A stretch of 64,000 nucleotides of DNA, taken from assembly GCA_946965045.2 (NCBI GenBank), contig OX337233.1, positions 2,790,001 to 2,854,000 of the forward strand, read 5' to 3'. Shown here in pieces: positions 47,400 through 58,103 of this stretch. The translations under genes and the position numbers were made by a program. The stretch comes from Epithemia pelagica (taxonomy: Eukaryota > Bacillariophyta > Bacillariophyceae > Surirellales > Surirellaceae). The notes under the pieces are model-generated. The model saw nothing but the letters and a program-made list of their open reading frames with translations, did not search any database and was not told the DNA's origin. Every line of letters starts with the position of its first letter. Position 1 is the stretch's first letter.

Positions 47400-49452
47400 A
47401 CAACAACGACGAAGAAAAGAAGGACGAGGACGATACCATGTCCTCCCAAAATATTTGGCGGAGTACAAAATCGTTGGATGACCAGTCGGGACAAAGTCGA
47501 GAGCGCGATGAAGAAGAGGGTGGTGACAAGGGAAACTCATCGGCTCCCATTACTGGGACTCCAGGGTTTCGATGCGTCGTGTTTGTTCCTGGGAAATCAA
47601 TGAGCAAGATCAAAGCCAATCCTTCGAATGGCACGTTGGACACTGTCGCCGAGGAATCCGCAGCCAACCAACAACAAAGTGGTGGAGGAATTGGCGTTGC
47701 TCTCATGATTAACGAAGAAGGTACAGAAAACGAGGTGTGGGTTGTGGATCAGATCAAACTGCATAGTCCTTTGGTGGATTCTCCAGTGGAGCGAGGAGAT
47801 ATTGTCGTCCGAATCAATGGGAAAACAAACTTTCAAGAGGCAATCGATGAAATTCGGACAGACCCTGATCGCCTCATTAGTATAGTCCTGTGCAATCCAC
47901 ACCCGGAAGCTCAGTTTGATTTGGTCGAAACCTGGATTCATCCGAGTGCGTACCACTCCAAAAGTCCCCTGGAGGAGGAACACACGGACGGCATGGAAGA
48001 TGCGAATGACAGTCTGGGGCTTGTTTTGAACTCGGACATGCTCAATGAGGGATACCTGGAAGTAGCCGAGCCTCCAACGGGTGTTTGGGAACACACACTC
48101 TTGGACACGCACGACGTTGTAGTGGCAGTACATCGTCTATCGGCCGAACATGTGACTTACGAGCGTGTCACAAACATGCTCCTCAACGATCGATCTACGA
48201 ACAGGACCATTTCCATTCATACCCGCATTCGTTCAGCGACGGGCATGGAGCTGGCCAAAGGAATGGAAGAAGACGTTGGTAGCTATATTGCCAAGGCTGT
48301 GTATGTTGGCCCCAGCTATGTAAGTCTTGGATCAATGAATCGTTTCGTAACTGACTTTTCCGTCCTCTCCCTAACAAAGAATGTTCTTTTCTCCTGCAGC
48401 TTCGCAGACGTCTCGCAATGTTTGCAGGATGTATTGTTTTGGTTGTCATCATTCTCTTGATTCTTGTTGCGATTGACGCGTCTAGGCACAAGGACGAAGA
48501 TCTGTCAAACAGAGGAATTGCGTTCTGTGAAGGGGATGACTGTCCCTTAGACGGGCGACCATTTCGAGATGTTCGCGGACACGACATTTCTGCCAGCACG
48601 GAAACATGTTTACTCAATCACAAAGATGAACAGAATCTGTGGTCAACCATTCAAGGGATGGACCATCCGCCATCTGGACAAGGTATCGAGTCATTGGATT
48701 CCCAAACTGTGCAAGCACAGGAGGAGAATGAATGGCTTACACGGGCATTAGGAGAACATGCCTCGATTGCTTCTTTTGCTGCATTTACCATTGCTCTCAT
48801 GACCAATCAAGCTCCACCCGATCTGATACGCGATGCTCTCCAAGCGGCAATGGATGAATGGAATCATGCCACAGTTTCCTTTGCTTGGGCCAACCACATG
48901 GCAACAAAGGGTGAGTTGTTTCATGAACCCACGGGACTTCCCGCAACGCAACATGTCTTTGAACGTGATTTAAAGCAATTGGCAAGATCCACAGTGCTGG
49001 AAGGATGTATGGGAGAAACACTGAGTGCACTTGACATGGCAAACCAAGTCGATGTAAAGAGAAACGCAACAACCAAAGTCCCACCAGCAATGTTGTTGTC
49101 CATGGAAAAGATTGCATTCGAAGAGGCACAGCACGCTGCCTTGGCTTGGAGAACGATTCAATGGGTGTGCACTACAGACGACCATGCCTGCAATGATATC
49201 CAAAAAGACGTGTTGAACGACGATGCAATGGATACCTACTTTGGTCAACGGTTCCCTTTGGCGACGCAAGCGCAAAGAAAGTTGTGGCAATATGTCTATC
49301 AGAACCTCATCCCCTTTGCAAAAAGCGAGAGTCGAGGAGTGGATTGCACCAGTTCCCAGAAAGGCGCTCTGGCAGAAAACGTTGCAGAAAACATTATCCA
49401 ATTATGTTGGTGCCAAGCCTCGCAGCATGTCAACTCCGAAGCCATATTGTGA
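47144..49452 (+). CDS. PDZ - transmembrane - ferritin-like diiron domain protein
   Basis: Two proposed exons, 47144-48319 and 48400-49452, joined across an 80-bp intron (GTAAGT...CCTGCAG); 742 aa. After a duplicated acidic N-terminus come one clear PDZ-like domain (GGIGVALMINEEG, VERGDIVVRINGKTNFQEAI) and a second, weaker one (LGLVLNSDMLNEG...VVVAVHRLSAEHV). A transmembrane helix follows at about 397-420 (LAMFAGCIVLVVIILLILVA). The C-terminal 230 residues form a ferritin-like four-helix bundle with ligand candidates in LGEHASIASFAAF, AAMDEWNHATVSFAW, VLEGCMGETLSALD and IAFEEAQHAALAWRT. Similar E-H-A-S...E-x2-H bundles occur alone in bacteria, notably myxobacteria. Iron or radical chemistry is inferred. 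An ATG at 47300 is an alternative start. Confidence 0.8.
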
Positions 49453-49470
49453 GCCTTGTGTGAGTATTCC

Positions 49471-49835
49471 CTGCGTGGATTGGAACGGATAAGCTTTCTC
49501 TTGCTCTTCGTTTGTATGGAGCGATCGACGTTGCTAATGACTAGTGCGAGAAGGATTCCAACGAAGGAAGCTAGGTAGTTGTGTTGTACCAGACGCAACT
49601 GTAATTGAAATATTCATAGTCTCATTTGTTGTCCATGTTGGATCAAATGAATGTTCCCCTCGTGGGTTGGAACGGAAAAGCACTCTTACGATGTTTTAAA
49701 GCTGTAGACGTTGCTCATGACTGGGGCGGGAAAGGGTTCCAACGAAGGAAGCTAGTTGCGTTGTAGCAGAAGCAACTGCAATCGAGTTGAAGTGAACTAT
49801 TCACAATCTCATCTGTTGTCAATGTTGAATGAAAT
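49471..49835. repeat. Tandem repeat of about 188 bp, two diverged copies
   Basis: GGATTGGAACGGA...CGACGTTGCTAATGACT...TTCCAACGAAGGAAGCTAG (from 49478) recurs from about 49666 as GGGTTGGAACGGA...AGACGTTGCTCATGACT...TTCCAACGAAGGAAGCTAG. The second copy runs into the 3' end of the lumen-protein gene. Confidence 0.75.
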
Positions 49836-50666
49836 GGGTTCAAACTTTTCTCCGACTTTTGGTGAAATGGAACGATTGACGACTTGAAAATAGGAATTCC
49901 AGGAGTCTTTTCCAAACTTCCATGCCTCGATACTCTTGGCAATATCACGTTCTTCAATGGCTGCCCATAGTACACGATTCGCGTGGCGCACTTCATTGGC
50001 GTAAAAGCGTGCCACGAGCAGTTCCTTTCCGGGTTGTGGCAAGTTTGGTGAAGTCGACATGGCCGTAGCAAACAAGACGAGTTTCAATTCTGCATCGACC
50101 GCACCGGGTGGCAACTGGCGATCACCAGGGAGCGCCACATAGCCGGCGGCTGTATCCCACAGTTGAGTTGCCTCACGTGTTTGTTGCTTCGCTTTGAGCT
50201 GTTGCAGTATCGAACCCAGTTTTCCAAATTCTTGGGATCCATATGCAATGCTCGAGCCGTACTTGGTGTAGGCTGGAATGCGCTGATTCAATGAAACATA
50301 GGTACAACTGTTGCCCCCATCCGCTTGTGTGCAGCTGCCAAATGCATTCCATTGTGGATCATCACCTTTCAATTCGGTTGTCAACAATCGTGGAGGAGTC
50401 TTTCCAAACATGTACCAGTAGTCTTCACGAATCACAGCATCTTTGTTCCCATTCCGATTCCGTCCTTCAAAATTGAATGCCGATCCACTACCAACGTCGT
50501 CGTCGCCAAAGGCATTGGTCGGTGCGAATGTCACTCCAAACACTGCAAGGGCCGCAGACTCGACTGCCTCACGACGAGTTTGTAGTCCCGTCGGGAACTG
50601 GAGTGGCGTCACCAAGCGACAGAAATAAAGAAGCGTGAACAACGGCACCCAGGAACGCATCGCCAT
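49809..50666 (-). CDS. Thylakoid-lumen protein, helical (unknown family)
   Basis: A 285-aa protein from ATG 50666. A signal-like start (RSWVPLFTLLYFCRLVTPLQ) and FPTGLQTRREAVESAALAVF then GVTFAPTNAFG form a plastid pre-sequence followed by a twin-arginine lumen signal. The mature part has VIREDYWYMFGKTPPRLL, a central conserved-looking stretch, and C-terminal helices (VARFYANEVRHANRVLW, DIAKSIEAWKFGKDSWNSYF, QVVNRSISPKVGEKFEPISF). The last segment resembles helical bundles in other diatom lumen proteins I recall only loosely. A photosystem-associated role is inferred from targeting. Next to another lumen protein. Confidence 0.7.
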   Translation of the reverse strand: MAMRSWVPLFTLLYFCRLVTPLQFPTGLQTRREAVESAALAVFGVTFAPTNAFGDDDVGSGSAFNFEGRNRNGNKDAVIREDYWYMFGKTPPRLLTTELKGDDPQWNAFGSCTQADGGNSCTYVSLNQRIPAYTKYGSSIAYGSQEFGKLGSILQQLKAKQQTREATQLWDTAAGYVALPGDRQLPPGAVDAELKLVLFATAMSTSPNLPQPGKELLVARFYANEVRHANRVLWAAIEERDIAKSIEAWKFGKDSWNSYFQVVNRSISPKVGEKFEPISFNIDNR

Positions 50667-50972
50667 GGTCGAGTTTTTGTGTGCGTCCGGGGGCAATTCG
50701 CGACTCGTATCTTTACTTCAAACACGAATCCAAAATCATGGGTCTCGTCTACGTCCAGAAAAGATTGGGAACTTGAACATGATACTCCTAGCTCCTCTAG
50801 AATGAGCAAGGTACGTCTAGATAAAAGGTCTCTGTTGACAAAAGATCATTAGTCATAACGGAGCTTTCACATCCTAACCCTTGTACATCGGAGGACACCT
50901 CTCCAGAACTTCTTCGCTGACACTACCTCAAGATGCAAATTGTTAAATCAGAAACGAACCTCAACGACATGC

Positions 50973-51764
50973 TCACACAAGGTCTTCGCCATGCAATCGC
51001 ATTCCCTTTCCTGGGTAGAATGATGCATTCTTAGGCTTTCCTTTCCATCCAGCCAAAGCAGGGTTGCTCGCAGCAATGAGGCTGTCAAAAGATTCATGGT
51101 CACGCATTCCCTTTCCAGGGTAAAAGGACGCGTTCTTGGGCTTTCCCTTCCATCCAGCCAAAGCCGGGTTGCTTGCAGCAATCAGGCTGTCGAAAGATTC
51201 ATGGTCACGCATTCCCTTTCCGGGGTAGAAGGAAGCATTCTTAGGCTTTCCCTTCCATCCAGCCAAAGCAGGGTTGCTAGCGGCAACAAGGTTGTCGAAT
51301 GACTCATGATCACGCATTCCCTTTCCAGGGTAGAACGATGCGTTCTTAGGCTTTCCCTTCCACCCAGCAAGAGCAGGGTTACTTGCGGCTACGAGGTTGT
51401 CGTAAGATTCATGAGCGCGCATTCCCTTTCCTGGGTAGAAGGACGCGTTCTTGGGCTTTCCCTTCCATCCGGCCAAAGCCGGGTTGCTAGCAGCAACAAG
51501 GTTGTCGAATGACTCATGGTCACGCATTCCCTTTCCGGGGTAAAATGATGCGTTCTTGGGCTTACCCTTCCATCCAGCCAAAGCAGGATTTGAGGCAGCA
51601 TTTGCTGGAAGGGCATTGGAACCCACCAACAGACCAAAGGCAGCACCAACGGCGTCCCGACGGTTGATGGCGTTCAATTGGACCAGCGACGATGAGCGTT
51701 GGGCCACTGGCGCAAAGGCCAAAGACATGGATGCAGCAGCAAGAAAGCAGATAACACGAAGCAT
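50973..51764 (-). CDS. Thylakoid-lumen repeat protein with six 35-residue repeats
   Basis: A 263-aa protein from ATG 51764. MLRVICFLAAASMSLAFAPV is an ER signal with the SLAFAP plastid motif. NRRDAVGAAFGLLVGSNALP then ANA is a twin-arginine thylakoid signal cut after Ala. The whole mature protein is six tandem units of the form AASNPALAGWKGKPKNASFY-PGKGMRDHESFDNLV; units two, four and five differ at a few end positions and the last is cut short. Each unit holds one Trp, one Tyr, one or two His and many Lys, so the protein is basic. No family is recognised. A structural or scaffold role in the lumen is a guess. Confidence 0.8.
   Translation of the reverse strand: MLRVICFLAAASMSLAFAPVAQRSSSLVQLNAINRRDAVGAAFGLLVGSNALPANAASNPALAGWKGKPKNASFYPGKGMRDHESFDNLVAASNPALAGWKGKPKNASFYPGKGMRAHESYDNLVAASNPALAGWKGKPKNASFYPGKGMRDHESFDNLVAASNPALAGWKGKPKNASFYPGKGMRDHESFDSLIAASNPALAGWKGKPKNASFYPGKGMRDHESFDSLIAASNPALAGWKGKPKNASFYPGKGMRLHGEDLV
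50976..51599 (-). repeat. 105-bp coding tandem repeats, six copies
   Basis: DNA units of 105 bp encode the 35-residue repeats above. Silent differences between units show they are not freshly copied, while the protein sequence is nearly unchanged. Confidence 0.9.
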
Positions 51765-51945
51765 TGTGATGTCTTTTACAGTTTACGGTCTGAAAGACTC
51801 CCTTCACGATGATCCACAGATGTCTGCTTTGATTTTTCTCTTGCAGCAGCGAGCTTGAAGTTACGTCACAATAATCCATGGTGATTTATTCGCAGATCTA
51901 AGATTTGCAGCGACCAAAAACTCGAGAAAAAGCTCGCTAGGTAAA
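51765..51945. other. Intergenic region upstream of the lumen repeat gene
   Basis: No gene seen. The left edge of the segmental duplication begins near 51946. Confidence 0.35.
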
Positions 51946-53880
51946 GAAACGGGACATGGTAGACTATGGCCTATGGTATACTGCAAGGACACCTCTAGGA
52001 GTACGGTGATGCTCTTTGCTTCTTACGGTGAACCAGATTTGGAGTAGGAAGAATGGAAATGCAAAATAAAAAAAGTTTGCGAAGCTGTAATGACGATTGC
52101 AAATAGCGTGATGTTGGCATGTCGCAAGAAATGGTTGCTTTCGCTGTCTCCGTAAGCAGATATCATTCTTGGTATATACCTAGTTCATGCAAAGGGGTGC
52201 ATGGGAAGGATTCCCATCCCACGAGAACAAAATCATTCCATGGCTTCATTGTCTGTATTGGAAATGCATCTTATATCGTTGCAGAACTGCATTTTGTACT
52301 GCACGATTATCACTGGATGCATTGGGATGGAAAAACAAATCTTGAATCCACAACGAACCTCGATGAGCTATTTCCTGCGCTTCTTGGTCGTGATCCAAAA
52401 TCCATTGAACTTGTTCCTCCACATTGGAAAGATTAGCATAAAGAGGCAAGTAATGAACATAGGGCTCCAACATTTCATCCATGATCCACGACGTAAACGA
52501 GGGAGGCGTCGACAGTATGACACTTCTTGACAAGAGGCCCCACCAAAAGCCAGAGGCAATGTCTGTTGTCCATCAGTGAGTTTGTTTGGAGCCGATGGAT
52601 GACGCACAAGAGTGAAATGAGTTACAAGAAATCAAAAAGAGGTGGGACAAAGCGTTTTGGATTCGTACCGTTGCCTGGTAAGAAGATGATAGCTTTGTGT
52701 TGCAAAAGCTCCTTCACAGAAAGGCCCTGACCCGCCACATTCACCCCATTGAATGTAGTGTTTCGCAAGCGACCAACTTGTCCTTTGCTTCCTGGGGTAA
52801 GTTTGGCATTGACCAGGGACGAGTTCCCGTAGAGCATGGCCAGACGACATCGCGACAAGCGCCGACAATTAATGGCATCGTCCACGTTCCGCAACATTTT
52901 TTCATTACTTGTCAGTGTCCCCCGGAAAACGGCCATGTCCTTCTTGTCCCTCCAATAATAGTCATTGTACGTCACCTTTTGGAGATTCCCCATGTATCGA
53001 GCCGAGTTCAAATTCCACACTATAGGAGATAAGGTAGTGTTGCGAATGCTATTGGAACAAACCTTCTTTTGTCGGTGCTGCAATTGGATAGCTTCCAGTG
53101 ACCTGGATCTCCGACAGTGATGAAAGGATGGCACAGTGTAGCTTCGGGAACCATCGGAAATACGCAACAAAATGGGAGGTGGTGGTGGTGGTTTTTCTCC
53201 TTGTGATGGAGGACGCTGCGCGGCGTCGTCCCACAAAAGCGACAGTGGCACAGACATGGAAATATCGTTACACTCCTTCAAGTAGCGCTTCTTTGCATTT
53301 TGAAAGGATTGTTCGCAGTTTTCATAGACACTGCGTTTTGCAAAAAAGAGGTCATTGCCCTCGGCATTGGTGGTGACTCGCAACTGAGAGAGACTGGTGG
53401 TATTGTTGGTTCTCCAAGGTTGCGAAAGCAGAACTGTTTGATCCGTGTGATTGTATTCATACAAAATGCCACCACTTGAGAAACTGCTGTCTTTTCCGTC
53501 CTTGTCGTGATGGTTGTCGTTGTCCTTGCTGTCGCAGGGTGTCAAATACCAATCACCCATGTAGACACGAACACGATCCTCTATCGAAGGAAACCGTTGC
53601 CCTCGTCCTGCTGCAAGGCTTGGCAGGAAATTTCTCGGACGAGGTGTGGAAGAATCTTCCAACCCAAATGGTCCCAATGCCCATAGCGACTCCATCAACG
53701 ACTGCGACGTAGCATCACTAGCAGGAACCAAACGAATCGATTCCAACCACAGCCGACAAACATAAAATCCACAGGCCACGACGACTACAGACACCAATAA
53801 GCACCGTGCAGTGTTACGTACATTCCTCCTAACACCCGTACGAGGAAGAGGTTTCCGCCGTTCCATCGATGGTTTTTGTT
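51946..53880. repeat. Segmental duplication, copy A (about 1.9 kb)
   Basis: Matches about 58403-60939, allowing for a MITE present only in copy B. It includes a GT90 gene and about 300 bp of its 3' flank. Sequences differ by scattered substitutions and small indels. The phrase AAACGGGACATGGTAG at 51947 is the unoccupied MITE target. Confidence 0.85.
52246..53866 (-). CDS. GT90/CAP10-like glycosyltransferase, copy A
   Basis: Two proposed exons, 53866-52669 and 52562-52246, spliced across a 106-bp intron (GTACGA...CAACAG). Splicing restores IIFLPGNDIASGFWWGLLSR, a core GT90/CAP10 motif; unspliced, the protein would stop at PPLFDFL. The product is 504 aa. A type II anchor lies near residues 22-42 (CLLVSVVVVACGFYVCRLWL). 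The catalytic region includes WRDKKDMAVFRGTLTS, CRRLSRCRLAMLYGNSSLVN, VKELLQHKAIIFL and LEPYVHYLPLY. CAP10/POGLUT-type enzymes transfer xylose or glucose in the secretory pathway; donor and acceptor are unknown here. A run of prolines sits near residue 230. Confidence 0.85.
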
Positions 53881-54943
53881 CGTCTGAGTTCAGTATGAAC
53901 GGGACGGTCCGGTATGGCTTTGGGGTCTGGAATGCGTAAAACGCGATTCTTCCGGATACTTATGTGCGATTGCAATGTGCACAAACCACGTCACCGGACC
54001 ATTTTTGGCTTGGCTATCGATCGACCTTTCCATTTTAGATTTAGCCTGATCACCATGGTGATTCGGTCCAACTTGTTTCTAATCTTTTCTTTTCTGAGTT
54101 ACGTGTGCTCCCTCAATGTCGATCCTTCCGTGGCGCGTAGAGACGCCGTAAAGAGCATCGCCCAAATGGTTGAGTTCAGTATTCAGGAGCCAGTGGGTAG
54201 TAGGAGTAGCTTTCTCTAATACATGATGACTAGCGGCTAGGCCTGAAATGAACATGAAACTCTTATCACTAAGCAGACACTCCGCTGCATTTGTCTGCTT
54301 TCAACGATTTTAAAGTAGGAGTAAGAGACCTTCATTCACAAACCCTTGTTGTTGTTCACCAACCGACAATGAGGATGGAACAGCAACTGGAATGGAGACG
54401 GTCAGTCTTTTGACGATCATGATGAGAATGGTTTGCTGATGTTGATGGTACTTATGGCCACATGCGTTCAAGAGAGGGAGAATTCGCATCTTATTCTGTC
54501 TGGTTGACCGTAGTTGATTGTTGCTTTCCTTCTCCATTTTGCTTTCGTTCATATTACTTTCATTCTGCCTGCAGTAGCGAGCCTTCCAGACCCTTTGATC
54601 TTTGATACATAGCCAGAGGTCGACTAAATCCTATCCCACGTCTTTTCTCCACCTGGTGGAGCAATTTGACGGCGAATGCGAATCAAATCCAACGGTTCCG
54701 TTACCACCTGTGACCCAGCCTCGGCCAAGCCTGCTGCAGGAAATGTATGCAAAAATGGATATTGTGCTGCTGCTGTGGGAGGATCGTCGGTCGAGGTTAT
54801 CGTGGTGGAGGATCCAGCTGCCTGCAAGCCATGCTGGTTTCCATGTGCGCTGCTCGCTTTCGCAGTAGGAAGTCTAGATGAGTAGCTTATTTGTGCTTCG
54901 TCGTACTCGTAGAGTCATTTGTCGTGATCTTGTTGCTCCTCCT
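53881..54943. other. Gene-poor region with a targeting-leader stub
   Basis: Apart from the short frame at 54055-54219, nothing credible is seen. Confidence 0.35.
54055..54219 (+). pseudogene. Stub of a lumen-targeted gene (leader only) or first exon
   Basis: 54 aa from ATG 54055. MVIRSNLFLIFSFLSYVCSL is a clear signal peptide, and VARRDAVKSIAQMV resembles the RRDAV twin-arginine start of lumen proteins such as the one at 50973. The frame stops soon after and no continuation is evident. It may be a truncated gene or an exon with an unseen partner. Confidence 0.4.
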
Positions 54944-55085
54944 TGTCGTTGGTCGTTGTGGTTGTCGCTGCTCGTCAAAGAGGTTGATTGCTGCATTGGT
55001 TGGTCCATGGGTCTGTCCGTTGGTCGTTGTGGTTGTCGCTGCTCGTCAAAGAGGTCGATTGCTGCGTTGATTAGTCCATGGGTCT
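54944..55085. repeat. 71-bp tandem repeat, two copies
   Basis: GTTGGTCGTTGTGGTTGTCG...GTCCATGGGTCTGTC is repeated with a 71-bp period and few differences. Confidence 0.8.
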
Positions 55086-55154
55086 GTCGTTCCTCGATCC
55101 TCATCTCTTGTTGTCGGCGTTTGATTGTTGCGTTTGGGTTGCGTTGGGTGTTGT

Positions 55155-55578
55155 TCAGGTTCGGCCGAAACTAGGAGTGGATTGTTGCTTTAGGTGCTGT
55201 TGTTGCTGGTTCGCGGCTCGTTTGGATAGCTTGCGTCTAGTTGTCAATTGTTGAGTGTGTTGTTGTTGTTTTTTGTTTTGTACGGCCGAAGCGAGAAATG
55301 GATTGTTGAGTTTTTTTTGTTGTTGTTGTTGCCGCTTGTTTCCAATTTGCCTCGTTTGGTTCCGTGGAGATGATTGTTGCATTCGCAGGTTGGGCACAGC
55401 CTTAGGCGCAGCCATTTTCGTCCATTCGTAGTCGTTGTCGCCGCTCGTCAATATCGACGCTGATTGACTCAACGTTTGTCACAAGGCTGAAGGAGTTCGA
55501 CTGCCGCCACAGCTCCACGGCATCCACTCCTTCTTTCAATCGAACCACCAGCAGCAGCACCACCACCACCACCACCAT
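55155..55578 (-). other. Possible secreted Gln-rich protein, frame-broken
   Basis: From ATG 55578 the minus strand encodes MVVVVVVLLLVVRLKEGVDA, signal-like, then 38 residues to a stop at 55402. The adjacent frame continues as a Gln-rich stretch (KRQQQQQKKLNNPF, KKQQQHTQQL, ANQQQQHLKQQ) ending at 55155. A single frameshift or short intron would join them. It could equally be low-complexity non-coding DNA. Confidence 0.3.
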
Positions 55579-55798
55579 TGTCCGCGGCAACACAGAAGAA
55601 GTGTCATCGTCTTCTCACGGACACTTCCTTGTTTGCGGTCAAGATTCTCGCAATGTTGATGCTTCAAAACCACCCGTCTGATTGCCGTGTTTCCATTTCC
55701 GGGTCAACAAACTATCTCGAGCACGGAGACGTGGGCCGGATCATTCGATAAAAGAGACGCTCGGGAAAGATCCGATTGAAAGACACCTCCTTGGCTTC

Positions 55799-56837
55799 TC
55801 AACGCAAAGTTGAAGAAACCGTGACATCCGATGCAGATGTATCCAGTCCGCAATTTCTTCTGGTTTCTTGTTGTTGATAGTGGCTAGTGATCGGATGTGT
55901 TGGCGATTCTTCTTTCAATTTCAATGCTACAAAGTCGACAATCGGACGTTTCTGGACGGGCGACAATGTCGAATCAATGTCTGGCGCGTCCCGTGTTGTG
56001 AGATTGTCCAGTGGACGGACTATGGTTGTCTGCTGGAACAGTGCAAGTCGGACGAGGCTGGACAATGCCTTTGAATGGGACAGAATGGCCAATCGAAGGG
56101 ATCTTGCCCGCTCGGCAGCAATGGGCGATAATGCTGAGAACATTCCAAGGAGAGAAAACGCCTCAACACTTCCGCGACGAGTTGCAACGACAAGTCGTTT
56201 CGATTCGGTACTCAACCTGGTGTCGTTTCAAAAGACAGGGGAAGCAGAGCATCCTCCGGCGTATTGGTGAGAAGGGATGGTTCATGTTGCTGTCGTTGGT
56301 GAAGGAGCGTTCCAGGCAATATTCTCCGGTTGCGTTCCAGACTCAAGAGCCAGGCCAATTCTAGGATGAATCCCCATTGGATATTTTCCCAGAATCCCTC
56401 ACACAAAAAGGTTACTTCGTCCGTCAAGAGTTGCAGTTGATCATCGCCTTGCAAACTGTAGACATTGACTCCCACGCCATGCGTATTGTCGTGTGATTGG
56501 CGAATTGCATCCACAGACGGTTTGGCGGGGTTGGTAGTGAAGGTTGGTTTGCGCGGCTGCTGGGTCGAGAGGAGCTTTCTTCTTTTGTACCAGAGGAATT
56601 CCCTACTCTGTTTTTGCGTTGCCCCACCGACAATACTGTTGATGAAGATAATAACAAGACTGTGGACGATTGCGAGGATCCTTGGGACGAGGCAACCACT
56701 GTGGTTGTCTTGTGGCGGGACGGGGATGGCAATCGTTGTGGAACCAGTGTGCCTCGCGACGACGGACGACCAAAGACGGATTCATCCTCATTGTCATCCG
56801 TTTCATCAAAGCCCAATCCATCTCGAACCGTCAGCAT
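55799..56837 (-). other. Possible minus-strand gene in pieces
   Basis: Three minus-strand frames overlap end to end: 56837-56424, 56514-56212 and 56215-55799. They contain protein-like stretches such as WENIQWGFILELAWLLSLER, GSVEAFSLLGMFSALSPIAA and RSLRLAILSHSKALSSLVRL. No one frame is intact. A spliced or degenerate gene is possible, but the plus strand is also open in places. Family not recognised. Confidence 0.3.
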
Positions 56838-57509
56838 CTAAACTTGCTGCTGCTTTGAGTGTGGTTGTGTTGTTTTTCTTGTTCTTGTTTTCTGGTTTCT
56901 TTTAAGAGTGGTTCCAGACAACTGGTCGTGGTTCGTTGGGAAGATTGACGAGATTTCTTGGACGGGTTCTGCTTGGCCACTCGTTTCGTGTCCTTCTCGT
57001 CGTTGTCGTCTTGGTGAATTAAGGTGGTACTACTAGTCGTCCTCCTAGTTTGGTTCCTTATTCGAGGGACTAGCACAGTTGGAGTTTCCTCATTCTGGTT
57101 GCTCTATAAGCACTACCCGAAGTTGGGGGGAGATTCCGTTCGAGTGGATCGGTTGTGGAGGATTGTGGTTTGTTGTGCTTCCATCCATCCCCGAGGACAA
57201 ACACCTCTTGCTTGGATTCGGCGTCGTGCTGGTGGTGGTGATGGTGACAGGGTTGTTTGCCGGTGGCGGGGGCTGCTCATTTGGTGTGGGAGGTTGGAGT
57301 AGTGGACTCGCTTTCGTCGTCCTCTTCCCTGGATCGTTTTCCTACCATGTCCAGTTTCCCTTTGGTACTACTACTCTTTTCCCTTGTTTGCTATTGCGGC
57401 GGACGACTGTTCCTCACATGGTGTATCAATTGGGAAGCACTCGGCGATTTTGGAGAGTCGAGAAATCTTCGGACTTCGGGAGCTCGTAACGTCATCCAAC
57501 GTCAAGATA
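56838..57509. other. Intergenic, G/T-rich low-complexity region
   Basis: Open frames on the plus strand are Gly/Val/Trp-rich and look like translated low-complexity DNA. Nothing recognised. Confidence 0.35.
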
Positions 57510-58103
57510 AGGGCTGGGTAAGCCGATCCATGTTCGGCTAAGTAGGTTCAGTACAAAAGCTACGTTGCGTACATAAAATCCCATAGTACACGTATTACCT
57601 GAAATGGTGGGAAGTCCGAAAAAATGCAAAAACACTCCACGATGACGGCGAGATCCGTTGATGCCGCATGCATTTACCGATGCATCGCATCAACATCCTA
57701 CTACTGTAAGTTGTTTGAGTTTGCTAGTATTACTGTGTTCTGCAGCTACAGAAGATTTGTCGCGTTGGATCAAAAGGTATACTGGTGATGAAATCGAACG
57801 ACTGTCCTAACTCACTCATTTTTCAATGCTGACTTGACCGAATTGAAAGCATAGTCACTCTAGTAGTAAATAATCTTATTGTCAAAGCGGTCGAGTCAAG
57901 CTCTATTATTGAGGAAGTTATGGCCATGGGGGTGACGGCTTCCACCATTGTCGAGTGATGGTTTCCGGATTGCATTGTTTCTCGTGGCAGCAAGTTTTCG
58001 ATTTGTGACCATTCGCCCCACTTGTTACAGTGATGAAAATAGTACTACGTAGCTTAATGTACTGAGCCTACTTAGCCGAACATGGATCGGCTTACCCAGC
58101 CCT
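57510..58103 (+). mobile_element. MITE with TA target duplication, copy 1
   Basis: 594 bp. Termini are AGGGCTGGGTAAGCCGATCC and its complement, with inverted similarity over about 45 bp, through GTTCGGCTAAGTAGG and (T/C)TCAGTAC. It is flanked by TA (57508-57509 and 58104-58105). There is no coding capacity. TA duplications suggest Tc1/mariner-type mobilisation. Its internal sequence is the inverse of the copy at 58419-59023, with divergence in the middle. Confidence 0.85.
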
